Source: Candidatus Poribacteria bacterium (GTDB lineage Bacteria > Poribacteria > WGA-4E > WGA-3G). Taken from it: 33,340 bases of DNA. The stretch spans positions 13,686 to 47,025 of the forward strand of contig JAPPII010000082.1 in the NCBI GenBank assembly GCA_028820845.1. The letters run 5' to 3'. The position numbers and the translations under genes are program-made. Within the stretch, counting starts at the first letter, position 1. Every line of letters begins with the position of its first letter. This document shows positions 8,017-16,691 of the stretch, one piece after another. The notes under the pieces were generated by a model. The model was given only the letters and a program-made list of their open reading frames with translations, searched no databases and was not told the origin of the DNA.

Positions 8017-8079
8017 GGTAATAGCAGGTAGCGAACCGCAAATAGCAAATCGCGAACTGCTAACAGCGATTAGCAAATC
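8017..8079. repeat. Spacer repeat between cdsA and dxr
   Basis: The 65-bp gap is made of degenerate AATAGCAAATCGCGAACTGC / CAGCGATTAGCAAATC units: TAGCAAATC occurs twice, and related GCTAATTGCTATTTGCTA is seen in opposite orientation near 4472-4491. It runs right up to the dxr ATG and leaves no Shine-Dalgarno sequence. Confidence 0.65.
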
Positions 8080-9276
8080 ATGAAGCAAATTGCCATACTC
8101 GGTAGCACGGGATCTATTGGGAAAAACGCCCTTCGCGTCGTTGATACACATCCTGATGAATTTAAAGTCGTCGGCCTCGCAGCGAACCGGGACATTGATA
8201 CGCTTGAACAGCAGATTCGGCACTACCACCCCGAATTAGCCGCACTCAACGAACCAACCGCAGCAGCACAGCTCCGCGAACGTATTCGGGATCTCAATCG
8301 GACACAGGTACTCGCCGGGACCCAAGGACTTCAAGCCGTAGCAACGATGGCACAAGCCGAACAAGTCTTAGATGGGATGGGCGGGAGTGCTGGCTTGCTA
8401 CCAACGCTGGCAGCGATCGACGCTGGTAAAGACATCGCTTTCGTCAATAAAGAGGTCATGGTGATGGCAGGTGCGCTCGTCAACGCCGCTGTCGAAGCAA
8501 ACGATGTTAACTTGATACCCATTGATGGCGAAATGAGTGCCATCTTCCAATGCTTGGAAGGGGCGCGGGAACGACAGGCAGAGATACATCGACTCTTAAT
8601 TACGGCATCAGGCGGACCCTTTCGCACAGCACCCAAGGAGACACTCTATTCTGTAACACCGCAACAGGCACTTCAACACCCAAATTGGAAAATGGGACAG
8701 AAGATCACTATCGATTCTGCAACGATGATGAATAAGGGACTGGAAGTCATCGAAGCGAAATGGTTGTTTGATATAGAACTCTCAAAAATTGAGGTCGTGG
8801 TCCATCCAGAGAGTATCGTTCATTCCATGGTCGAATGGACAGACGGCTCCACAATCGCACAACTCGGACCCACGGATATGCGGATTATGATTCAATATGC
8901 ACTCACCTATCCAAGGAGGCTCTCCGCACCCGTGCCACGCTTGGATTTACAGGAGAACCGAACGCTACATTTTGAACCCGTTGACTTCGAGAAATTTCCG
9001 TGCCTCTCTCTCGCATACAATGCCGCTGAAGTCGGCGGCACACTTCCCGTCGTATTGAGCAGTGCAGACGAAATCGTAGTTGAGGCTTTTCTTAACACGC
9101 ATATCGGTTTTATGGATATACCCGCAATCCTCGCACGTGTGATGGATAAACATACTGTCATCGCAAATCCAACGCTTTCGGACATCCTTGAGGTCGATCG
9201 TTGGGCAAAATCAACAGCAAACTCACTCATAAAAAATAACAGACAACCTAAAAAAACAACCGTCAGCCATCAGTAA
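8080..9276 (+). CDS. dxr: 1-deoxy-D-xylulose 5-phosphate reductoisomerase
   Basis: Second step of the MEP isoprenoid pathway: NADPH-dependent rearrangement and reduction of DXP to MEP. The 398-residue protein has the NADPH motif GSTGSIG (8-14), VNKEVMVMAG, TASGGPFR, HPNWKMGQKITIDSATMMNKGLE and HPESIVHSMVEW, all typical. The metal-site loop reads IDGEMSAIFQ (Asp149, Glu151) where most enzymes have VDSEHSAIFQ, so the conserved Ser and His are Gly150 and Met152. The last few residues (VSHQ) are encoded by the spacer repeat that begins inside the gene end. There is no clear Shine-Dalgarno before the ATG. Confidence 0.95.
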   Translation: MKQIAILGSTGSIGKNALRVVDTHPDEFKVVGLAANRDIDTLEQQIRHYHPELAALNEPTAAAQLRERIRDLNRTQVLAGTQGLQAVATMAQAEQVLDGMGGSAGLLPTLAAIDAGKDIAFVNKEVMVMAGALVNAAVEANDVNLIPIDGEMSAIFQCLEGARERQAEIHRLLITASGGPFRTAPKETLYSVTPQQALQHPNWKMGQKITIDSATMMNKGLEVIEAKWLFDIELSKIEVVVHPESIVHSMVEWTDGSTIAQLGPTDMRIMIQYALTYPRRLSAPVPRLDLQENRTLHFEPVDFEKFPCLSLAYNAAEVGGTLPVVLSSADEIVVEAFLNTHIGFMDIPAILARVMDKHTVIANPTLSDILEVDRWAKSTANSLIKNNRQPKKTTVSHQ

Positions 9277-9325
9277 TCAGCGATCAGCACAAGAAAGTTT
9301 CCTGACTGCTGACTGCTGACCGCTA
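9262..9325. repeat. Spacer repeat across the dxr stop codon
   Basis: CGTCAGCCATCAGTAATCAG and CTGACTGCTGACTGCTGACCG-type motifs lie here. The dxr stop codon TAA is part of the repeat, so the protein tail runs into it. It ends just before the rseP Shine-Dalgarno. Confidence 0.7.
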
Positions 9326-9344
9326 AAAAGGGGCAATAGACATT

Positions 9345-11027
9345 ATGCAATTCTTGATCGACCTTCTCTTTTCAATACTCCCATACATCAAAACGATCTT
9401 TCTTGCGATAATCCCACTCGGGTTCATCATTTTTATTCATGAACTCGGGCACTTCTATGCAGCGAAGCGGTGTGGGATTAAGGTCAATACCTTCTCCCTC
9501 GGCTTCGGTCCGAAACTCATCGGGATTCAACGCGGAGAGACAGAATACCGGATATCCTTGTTACCCTTCGGCGGCTACGTTCAGATGGAAGGCGAGAGCC
9601 CAACCGAACAAACCGGCGCGGAAGGTGAATTTGCAAGCGCGTCCCTCGGAGATCGGGCATTTGTTGTCGCTGCGGGACCAGCGGTTAACCTCATATTCGG
9701 CATACTCGTATACTGGCTCGTCTTTGCCACGGGAATCAACTCGGACTCCGCACGGCTGATCGGTGGGTTGACAGGACAAACGCTCGGGACAAAAGAACCC
9801 ATCCAGATCGGTGGAATCGCTCCTGAAGGCGCAGGTGCTAAAGCCGGGCTCATGCCCGGAGATACTGTTCTTGCTGTCAATGGCGATCCTATCACACATT
9901 GGGCAGTGTTTCATACCCGTATCTTGACGAGTGCTGATAGAGAACTGGAAGTCCTCGTGGAACGAGATGGCACCCATCGAACCCTTTACGTCACACCTGA
10001 AGCCGTGCCAAGTACAAGGGGCGACATAGGGATCATTAAGGTAAGTGCAAAAGATAAAACGGTCGTTCGAGACATCGCTGATGGAAGCCTCGCTGCGCAA
10101 GCCGGTGTCCAAGTCGGCGACCTCATTGAGACCATCAATGGCGAACCGATCCATAATGTTCCATACTTCGGCTACGGGATCTGGCACCCATCGGCAGACT
10201 GGAGCGCGGAAAAGCGTCAGGCACTTTATCAGCACATCAATGAAAACGAACAGTCTGTGATGCTCGGCATTCGCCGCGGTGATGAAGCACGCACAATCGA
10301 AATGCCGGTTCATTGGAGTACGATCGCAAGCGTTCAAGAGAATAGTATCGCTGCAAAAGCCGGGATTCAGAATGGAGACGTACTCGCCACTCTTAACGGT
10401 GAACCGATAGACAACACCACGCTCTATTCACAACTCAACACTATGACGAGAGAGCCGATTGTCCTGAATCTCATCCACGACGGAAACCTAATAGAGGTAT
10501 CCCTTGTAGATGAGTTTCAAATTTCAGACCCAGACGCACCACCCTTTGGATTGGCGTGGCAAACGGCTCTCAGTGGCATACAATTCACGGCGCAAACACC
10601 ACCACTGCCAGAATATGATTTTTTTGCATCACTCGGAAAAGGGGTCGAGGCAACGTGGCTGACCTTTACAACCGTAGGCAGAACACTGCAACAACTAATA
10701 GGCGGTGAAGTTTCACCGAAACACCTCGCCGGTCCGATCGGAATCGCGAACGCAACAAGCCGCATGTTTGAAAGAGTCGGTTTAAGCAGCGTTCTTTTCT
10801 TTATTGGGTTTATTAGCATCAACCTTTGCATCGTCAACCTCTTACCGATTCCAATCGCAGATGGTGGACAGCTCCTATTTTTCACCGTTGAGAAAATCTG
10901 TGGCAAACCGATGCCTCGCAAAGCACAAGAGATTGTCCAACAGGTTAGCATTGTGCTCCTGATTGCTCTTTTTCTCTATATCACTTGGTTTGATGGCATC
11001 TCTCTGATTCACGACCTGCAGAATTAA
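9345..11027 (+). CDS. rseP: Site-2 protease RseP family, with three PDZ domains
   Basis: Intramembrane zinc metalloprotease of the RseP/RasP type, which releases anti-sigma factors or clears signal peptides. The zinc motif HELGH is at 32-36 in the first membrane segment. The third ligand is in NLLPIPIADGG (about 498), where the usual LDG is ADG with the Asp kept. At 560 residues it is about 110 longer than E. coli RseP because three PDZ-like repeats can be seen: about 153-225 (AGLMPGDTVLAVNGDPI), 235-323 (AGVQVGDLIETINGEPI) and 324-390 (AGIQNGDVLATLNGEPI). The C-terminal membrane segments lie at about 480-555. AAGGGG lies 11 bases before the ATG. Confidence 0.93.
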   Translation: MQFLIDLLFSILPYIKTIFLAIIPLGFIIFIHELGHFYAAKRCGIKVNTFSLGFGPKLIGIQRGETEYRISLLPFGGYVQMEGESPTEQTGAEGEFASASLGDRAFVVAAGPAVNLIFGILVYWLVFATGINSDSARLIGGLTGQTLGTKEPIQIGGIAPEGAGAKAGLMPGDTVLAVNGDPITHWAVFHTRILTSADRELEVLVERDGTHRTLYVTPEAVPSTRGDIGIIKVSAKDKTVVRDIADGSLAAQAGVQVGDLIETINGEPIHNVPYFGYGIWHPSADWSAEKRQALYQHINENEQSVMLGIRRGDEARTIEMPVHWSTIASVQENSIAAKAGIQNGDVLATLNGEPIDNTTLYSQLNTMTREPIVLNLIHDGNLIEVSLVDEFQISDPDAPPFGLAWQTALSGIQFTAQTPPLPEYDFFASLGKGVEATWLTFTTVGRTLQQLIGGEVSPKHLAGPIGIANATSRMFERVGLSSVLFFIGFISINLCIVNLLPIPIADGGQLLFFTVEKICGKPMPRKAQEIVQQVSIVLLIALFLYITWFDGISLIHDLQN

Positions 11028-11041
11028 TTTATAGGCAAAAA

Positions 11042-11761
11042 ATGGATAGGGATGATCTCAGAAAAGATTACATACAACTCATTGCAAGTGTGAGGGAATA
11101 CGTGGAAGAACAACTTCAACTCGGTTTCACAGAATTAGAAGAAAACGAACCTGAACACGATTCGCCTTATGCAGACTTCGACCTATCGGCGTTGACTGCC
11201 GATGCCGAGAATTGCGTAAAGTGTCCGTTACACGAGACACGGACGAAGGTCGTTTTCGGGGTCGGAAACCCAAACGCCGATCTCATGTTCATCGGTGAAG
11301 CACCGGGAGCAGATGAAGACAGGCAGGGCGAGCCTTTTGTGGGTAGAGCCGGGCAACTATTGACCCAAATTATTGAGGCAGGCATGAAAATTAAACGCTC
11401 AGAGGTATACATCGCCAATGTGCTGAAGTGCCGTCCACCGGGGAACAGGAATCCGCAACCCGTTGAGGTCGAAACTTGTAGTCCTTATTTAATTCGCCAA
11501 ATAGAACTTGTTCAACCCAAGGTCATCGTCGCACTCGGTAGTTTCGCCGCACAGATGTTACTGGGTACAAAAACCGGTATTACCAGACTTCGCGGTGAAT
11601 TCCATGCCTGTAATGTTCCTGGATTGCGTGTTCCGCCACACAGAACGCCGCCAGTCATTATGCCGACTTACCATCCCGCGTACCTCCTCAGGAATCCGGG
11701 TGCCAAACGCGAGGTATGGGAAGACGTTCAAAAGGTAATGGCTCGTCTGGAAACGCCATAA
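11042..11761 (+). CDS. Uracil-DNA glycosylase, family 4 (Fe-S type)
   Basis: Removes uracil from DNA to start base-excision repair. The 239-residue protein has an N-terminal extension (about 1-50, acidic) and then the family 4 core: GEAPGADED (85-93) for uracil binding and catalysis, [23 protein letters not shown] and HPAYLLRNP (211-219). Four cysteines for a [4Fe-4S] cluster are at 58, 61, 130 and 146 in the expected CxxC...C...C arrangement. The N-terminal extension resembles that of phage SPO1 polymerase-related members. It starts 14 bases after rseP with only a weak ribosome binding site and is followed by priA. Confidence 0.93.
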   Translation: MDRDDLRKDYIQLIASVREYVEEQLQLGFTELEENEPEHDSPYADFDLSALTADAENCVKCPLHETRTKVVFGVGNPNADLMFIGEAPGADEDRQGEPFVGRAGQLLTQIIEAGMKIKRSEVYIANVLKCRPPGNRNPQPVEVETCSPYLIRQIELVQPKVIVALGSFAAQMLLGTKTGITRLRGEFHACNVPGLRVPPHRTPPVIMPTYHPAYLLRNPGAKREVWEDVQKVMARLETP

Positions 11762-11783
11762 AATCGAGGGTTCATCTAAAAAT

Positions 11784-14309
11784 ATGGACTACGTGAACGT
11801 TGCTTTTCCGTTATCAGTCAATCAGGTTTTTACCTACGGCGTGCCGTCTCAGCTCGATACAGTTTTGCAGCCCGGCGTCCGAGTCTTAGCACCGTTTCGT
11901 AGAACGCATGAGGAAGGAGTCGTCGTTGAACGTATCAAGGAAACAGATCTTGATCCGGACGTTATCAAAGACATCTCCGACTGCCTCGATGAGACCCCTA
12001 CATTTTCTTCTGAGATGCTCACGCTCACCAGGTGGATGGCGGATTACTACGTCTCCTCATGGGGAGCAGCCCTTTTTTCTGCCGTGCCAGCCGCAGTGCG
12101 TAGCCAAAGGCAGCAACGCGTACGCCTTATACCTGAAGCACCAAAACCGCGGGGTAAAATCCAAAAAGCACTCGTCTCTACTTTGGAAGCAGAGGGTGAG
12201 CTTTCACCCAATCAACTTGCCCGACGCATCGGTTTAAGCGAGCGAGAACTCCGTCCAAGGATTACTGCCCTCCGTGAAAAAGGTGTTGTAGATGTCCAGG
12301 TTACCCACAAACCGAAAGCGACCGCGCAGGTAACCCAAGTCGCGAGTTTAGCCTTACCAGACACCGATATTAAAGCAGAGATCGCCGAACTTAAAAGCCA
12401 CGCAAATACTGATAGCAGTGTATCTGCATCGTCTGCAAGTAGACCCCGTATCGCTGCCACGAAGCACGCTGCGATCCTGCAACTCTTGCTCAACGAAGCT
12501 GTTCCTTTAGCAACAGCAGAACTTATGAAACGGGTAAACACTGGTATTTCTATACTCCGCACGCTCGAAAGACGTGGATTTATCCATATTAAACCTGCGC
12601 AAGTCGTTCGTAATCCCCTAAATGCTGAACCGATTGCGCCGACCCAACCCCTGCTGCTGACTGCAGAACAGTTAAGGGCATTTTTGGAAATTCGACATGC
12701 ACTCGCGTCCCAAGCTCAGAACAAAGCCGAACACCCGCCGACTTTTCTCCTGCACGGCGTGACCGGTAGCGGAAAAACGGAGGTGTACATGCAGGCGATG
12801 GCGGATATCCTCAAAAACGGAAAATCGGTCATCGTCCTGGTCCCAGAAATCTCGCTGACACCGCAAACTGCGTCTCGGTTCGTCGGGCGTTTTGGCGAAC
12901 AGGTCGCTATCCTCCACAGTCGCTTGAGTAACGGCGAACGCTACGACCAATGGCACCGTATCCAGAGAGGCGAAGCCAGTATTGTAATTGGACCGCGCTC
13001 TGCTGTCTTCGCACCCGTCAAAAATCTCGGATTGTTGGTTATAGATGAGGAGCATTCGGACTCTTACAAATCCGATACCGCACCGCGTTATCACGCGCGA
13101 GAGGTAGCACAAAAACGGAGTGAACTCGCAAACTGTCCCGTCCTACTTGGAAGTGCAACCCCGGCACTTGAGAGTTTTCATCTCGCAAAAAATGGAAGTT
13201 ACCGACTCCTCAACTTACCGACGCGTGTTCTCGACAGAAAGATGCCCGAGGTCCATATCGTCGATATGCGACGCGAATTGAAGAAGGGCAACCGCACGAT
13301 CTTCTCCGATCTGCTCCGAAGCGCAATGGAGCAATGTCTTGTCCGGCGAGAACAGATTATCCTGTTTCTCAATCGGCGCGGACATTCTACCTACGTTTTC
13401 TGTCGAACCTGTGGGTATGTCGAACAGTGCAACAACTGCTCTATCTCAATGACGTTTCACTTTGAGAGCAAGCAACTTATCTGTCACCACTGCGGCGATA
13501 AACGTCCAAACCAGACAACGTGTCCACAGTGTGGCAGTCCTGCCATTCGCTATTTTGGACTCGGCACAGAATCTGTCGAGCAGGAGGTACGGAAAGCCTT
13601 TCCAAAAGCCAACATACAACGGTTTGATGCTGATTCGACGGCTCGGAAAAACGCACATCAGCAAATCTTAGAGGCATTTGAAGGTCAAAAAATAGACATT
13701 CTCATAGGCACACAGATGGTCTCGAAAGGATTAGACTTCCCAAACGTTACACTTGTCGGGGTCATTGCTGCTGATACCGCACTGAACTTGCCTGACTTCC
13801 GAGCCGGTGAACAGACCTTCAGTTTACTAACGCAGGTCGCAGGACGTTCTGGACGCGCCGAACTCGAAGGCAAAGTCGTCATACAGACCTATATGCCTGA
13901 GCATTACTGCATCGCAGCCGCACAGAAACATGATTACGACGGTTTTTATTCCCAAGAACTCGAAGCGCGGAATGCCTTCCGATACCCGCCATTTTCACAC
14001 GTCGCAACACTCTTACTCCGCGGTAAAAATGAGAAAGAGGTTATAGACACTGCGCACACCGTGCAGGAGCATCTCGAAACCTGGCAGACGGATCACGGAG
14101 CAAGCCCACATCCTGTGGAAATCCTCGGTCCCGCACCGGCACCGCTCTCGAAAATTGAGGGGAAATTTCGGTGGCATTTCTTGCTCCGAAGCAACGCCGT
14201 TGAAAAAATAAGTCAACTTCTTAGGTACCTAACGCACGAGCCACCCGTCACAATTAAATCAAACGCAGTTGAACTTGTGATTGACATCGATCCAACAAAT
14301 ACACTATGA
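11784..14309 (+). CDS. priA: Primosomal protein N' (replication restart helicase PriA)
   Basis: SF2 3'-5' helicase that recognises stalled forks and reloads the replisome. The 841-residue protein shows the N-terminal 3'-end-binding domain (MDYVNVAFPLSVNQVFTYGVP), a winged-helix region (about 115-290, longer and Ala/Thr-rich compared with the 732-residue E. coli protein), Walker A GVTGSGKT (325-332), DEEH (421-424) and GSATPALES. Eight zinc cysteines sit at 540, 543, 549, 552, 567, 570, 580 and 583, and helicase motifs GTQMVSKGLDFPNVTLV and QVAGRSGR follow. All catalytic and zinc positions are present. GAGGG is about 13 bases from the ATG. Confidence 0.96.
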   Translation: MDYVNVAFPLSVNQVFTYGVPSQLDTVLQPGVRVLAPFRRTHEEGVVVERIKETDLDPDVIKDISDCLDETPTFSSEMLTLTRWMADYYVSSWGAALFSAVPAAVRSQRQQRVRLIPEAPKPRGKIQKALVSTLEAEGELSPNQLARRIGLSERELRPRITALREKGVVDVQVTHKPKATAQVTQVASLALPDTDIKAEIAELKSHANTDSSVSASSASRPRIAATKHAAILQLLLNEAVPLATAELMKRVNTGISILRTLERRGFIHIKPAQVVRNPLNAEPIAPTQPLLLTAEQLRAFLEIRHALASQAQNKAEHPPTFLLHGVTGSGKTEVYMQAMADILKNGKSVIVLVPEISLTPQTASRFVGRFGEQVAILHSRLSNGERYDQWHRIQRGEASIVIGPRSAVFAPVKNLGLLVIDEEHSDSYKSDTAPRYHAREVAQKRSELANCPVLLGSATPALESFHLAKNGSYRLLNLPTRVLDRKMPEVHIVDMRRELKKGNRTIFSDLLRSAMEQCLVRREQIILFLNRRGHSTYVFCRTCGYVEQCNNCSISMTFHFESKQLICHHCGDKRPNQTTCPQCGSPAIRYFGLGTESVEQEVRKAFPKANIQRFDADSTARKNAHQQILEAFEGQKIDILIGTQMVSKGLDFPNVTLVGVIAADTALNLPDFRAGEQTFSLLTQVAGRSGRAELEGKVVIQTYMPEHYCIAAAQKHDYDGFYSQELEARNAFRYPPFSHVATLLLRGKNEKEVIDTAHTVQEHLETWQTDHGASPHPVEILGPAPAPLSKIEGKFRWHFLLRSNAVEKISQLLRYLTHEPPVTIKSNAVELVIDIDPTNTL

Positions 14310-14361
14310 TAGTTATCAGTCAACCAACAACTAACAACCATTAAAAAGGAATTAATTATAA

Positions 14362-15315
14362 ATGGGCAACCGGATATTTGATAAACTCGCCGACTCGGAG
14401 TTGCTTGCACGCAGCCCGATCCTCGTCTTCGCCGCGGACCCACTCGCATCCGCTGGGATTCAAGGACTCGGACAAGTGCAACACCCTAAACCTCACTACC
14501 GAACACACGCTGAGTTTTTGCAACTTCAACGCGACCTCGCCGCTGATGGACAGTTAGATGGACTCTTGATGACCCCGGCTGATGCAGAAACCCTCGCACT
14601 CGAAGAGAACCTGTTTGAAAGCACACCGATTACACCGATCGTCCGAATGAACTCAGAAACAGCCATCTGGAACCCACGGTTCGGGGTCTATACCTCGCGG
14701 CTGTCGATGCCATTTCAGACGGTCTTCCCTGAAGACATGCAACGCTATTGCGAGGCATTGATCGGGCCCGCACTTGAATGCCGAGTTAACCTGGGGTTGT
14801 ACTCCATCACACTCAACAACGACCCGATCGCTGATGAGCGGATGCTACAGGCATATATACAGTTTGCACACGTTGTTGGTGAGATTGAGGGTTTTGACCA
14901 TCTATTAGAGGTATTTTTACCAAACATTAAATTACCAGGAATGGACGATGAAAAACGGGGTATGTACGTCGCCGACTCCATTGTTCGCACGATGAGTTAC
15001 CTCCGCAAACACCAGCGTCCGCGCTTTATCAAAACCGCCTACACAGCATCAGAGGTCTGGAGTGAGTTATGCCAATTTGATACCACATTGGTCATCGGTG
15101 CCTTAGGTGGACCTCGACAAAACGCACGTAGCACATTTGCTTTGGCGCACAACGTTGTCAGCAATGGGGGACGCGCAATCCTATTTGGACGGACTATCTT
15201 CGGTGAGGACGCACCTGTCGGCTTCGTGCAATGTCTCCGACGGGTCCTTGATGGCGAATTGGAGCCGCAAGATGCCCATGCGGAATATCAAAAAATCCTC
15301 CGATCGCGGCTATAA
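14362..15315 (+). CDS. Class I aldolase-like TIM-barrel protein
   Basis: A 317-residue protein that looks like the DeoC/FbaB/LsrF class I aldolase superfamily. Evidence is the C-terminal half: FIKTAY with Lys224 at the Schiff-base position of that family, followed by VIGALGGPRQNARST and NGGRAILFGRTIFG, which match the phosphate-binding strands 7 and 8 of LsrF/DhnA-type aldolases. The N-terminal half (ILVFAADPLASAGIQGL, LDGLLMTPADAETL) is compatible but diverged. The substrate is unknown. AAGGA (14346-14350) supports the start. The ATP-grasp gene begins 15 bases after its stop, so the two are almost certainly cotranscribed and may share a pathway. Confidence 0.65.
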   Translation: MGNRIFDKLADSELLARSPILVFAADPLASAGIQGLGQVQHPKPHYRTHAEFLQLQRDLAADGQLDGLLMTPADAETLALEENLFESTPITPIVRMNSETAIWNPRFGVYTSRLSMPFQTVFPEDMQRYCEALIGPALECRVNLGLYSITLNNDPIADERMLQAYIQFAHVVGEIEGFDHLLEVFLPNIKLPGMDDEKRGMYVADSIVRTMSYLRKHQRPRFIKTAYTASEVWSELCQFDTTLVIGALGGPRQNARSTFALAHNVVSNGGRAILFGRTIFGEDAPVGFVQCLRRVLDGELEPQDAHAEYQKILRSRL

Positions 15316-15330
15316 CCCCGAGGTCTCTAA

Positions 15331-16590
15331 ATGCCAGAACGCGCCTCAGAGAAACCGCGTATCCTTCTTTTACTTCCGACGCGAACCTACCGAGCAACCG
15401 ATTTTCTCGCTGCCGCTATGAAACTCAATGTAGAGGTAGTCGTTGCCTCAGAGGAAGCCGCTACAACCGCAGATGTATCGCCTCGCGATTCGCTTGTGTT
15501 TGATTTCAGTACGCCAATCGCCGCAACACAGACGATCACCGAATTTGCTGAAACACATCCAATCACTGCCATCGTCGGCGTTGATGACGATACCACCTTG
15601 CTCGCTACAATTGCAGCAGCGACACTCGGACTTCCACACAACCCCATTGAATCTGCCAAAGCCACGCGCAATAAGTACCGCTTACGGCAGACACTTGCAA
15701 AAGGGGGTGTTTCATGTCCAAGGTTCAGACGTTTCTCAATCCATGACGATCTTATCAAAATCACTAACAACGTTGATTTTCCGTGTGTTATTAAACCGCT
15801 CTCTCTATCTGCAAGCCGCGGAGTCATTCGAGCGGACGCGCCGTGTGAATTTACTGATGCCTTCGAGCGCATCACAACACTTCTCCAAACTTTGGAAACG
15901 GAAGCAGACACAGACACTGCGTCTTCATATTCGGAGGTATTGGTCGAAGATTACATCCCCGGCATAGAGGTAGCACTTGAAGGCATTCTTTTGGATGGGG
16001 AACTCAAGACATTGGCACTGTTTGATAAACCTGACCCACTTGAAGGACCATTTTTTGAGGAGACGCTTTACATCACGCCTTCGCGTCTATCGTCCGAGGT
16101 TCAGAATGAACTACAAAGCGCGACCGCAGAAGCCGCCGCTGCATTAGGACTCCGCCATGGCCCCATCCACGCTGAATTACGTCATAATACAAAAGGCGCG
16201 CACCTCATTGAAATCGCTGCCCGGACGATTGGTGGGCTATGCGCACGCACGCTGCGATTTGGCACTGGCATGTCGTTGGAAGAACTTGTCATCCGACACG
16301 CAATTGGGCAGCACGTGGAAATGCTTCATCGGGAGCAACAGGCAGCGGGGGTGATGATGATACCTGTTCCGAAGGCGGGGATTCTTGGTGAAGTACGTGG
16401 CACGTCTGCAGCCCGCAAGGTAGACGGTGTTACGGAAGTCAACATCACAATCCCTATTGGTGGTGAAGTCGTCCCGTTGCCGGAAGGCGCACGGTATCTC
16501 GGTTTCATTTTCGCCCGCTCGGAAACACCAGAGGCAGTTGAGGCAGCACTCCGTGAGGCGCATTGTCGTTTGGAATTTGTGATAATGTAA
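15331..16590 (+). CDS. ATP-grasp domain carboxylate-amine ligase-like protein
   Basis: A 419-residue ATP-grasp enzyme. An N-terminal Rossmann-like part (RILLLLPTRTYRATDFLAAA) is followed by a central ATP-grasp fold: NKYRLRQTLAKGGVSCPRF, FPCVIKPLSLSASRGVI (ATP lysine), VLVEDYIPGIEVALEGIL, then GPIHAELRH...LIEIAARTIGG, where the Glu and the later acidic residues bind Mg-ATP. The C-terminal 90 residues (AAGVMMIPVPKAGIL onward) resemble the extra domain of L-amino-acid ligases. Such enzymes join a carboxylate to an amine through an acyl-phosphate, so dipeptide or amide synthesis is likely, with unknown substrates. It forms a tight pair with the aldolase-like gene. Confidence 0.8.
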   Translation: MPERASEKPRILLLLPTRTYRATDFLAAAMKLNVEVVVASEEAATTADVSPRDSLVFDFSTPIAATQTITEFAETHPITAIVGVDDDTTLLATIAAATLGLPHNPIESAKATRNKYRLRQTLAKGGVSCPRFRRFSIHDDLIKITNNVDFPCVIKPLSLSASRGVIRADAPCEFTDAFERITTLLQTLETEADTDTASSYSEVLVEDYIPGIEVALEGILLDGELKTLALFDKPDPLEGPFFEETLYITPSRLSSEVQNELQSATAEAAAALGLRHGPIHAELRHNTKGAHLIEIAARTIGGLCARTLRFGTGMSLEELVIRHAIGQHVEMLHREQQAAGVMMIPVPKAGILGEVRGTSAARKVDGVTEVNITIPIGGEVVPLPEGARYLGFIFARSETPEAVEAALREAHCRLEFVIM

Positions 16591-16691
16591 AGCAAAATTC
16601 TATTTTTTATGATTTTTTATCCCTTTTGTGTTATGGTAAAAAAATTGTAAGTAGCAACTTAGATTCGATTACGAAAAAAGGAGAAATTTTA

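Noticed and set aside
9561-10337. 258-residue open frame antisense to rseP
   Set aside because: No domain or family feature, no ribosome binding site, and it lies wholly inside a well-supported gene.
16563-16691. Longer N-terminus of the WD40 protein
   Set aside because: It overlaps the ATP-grasp gene end and would bury the signal peptide; ATG 16692 has a clear AAGGAG.
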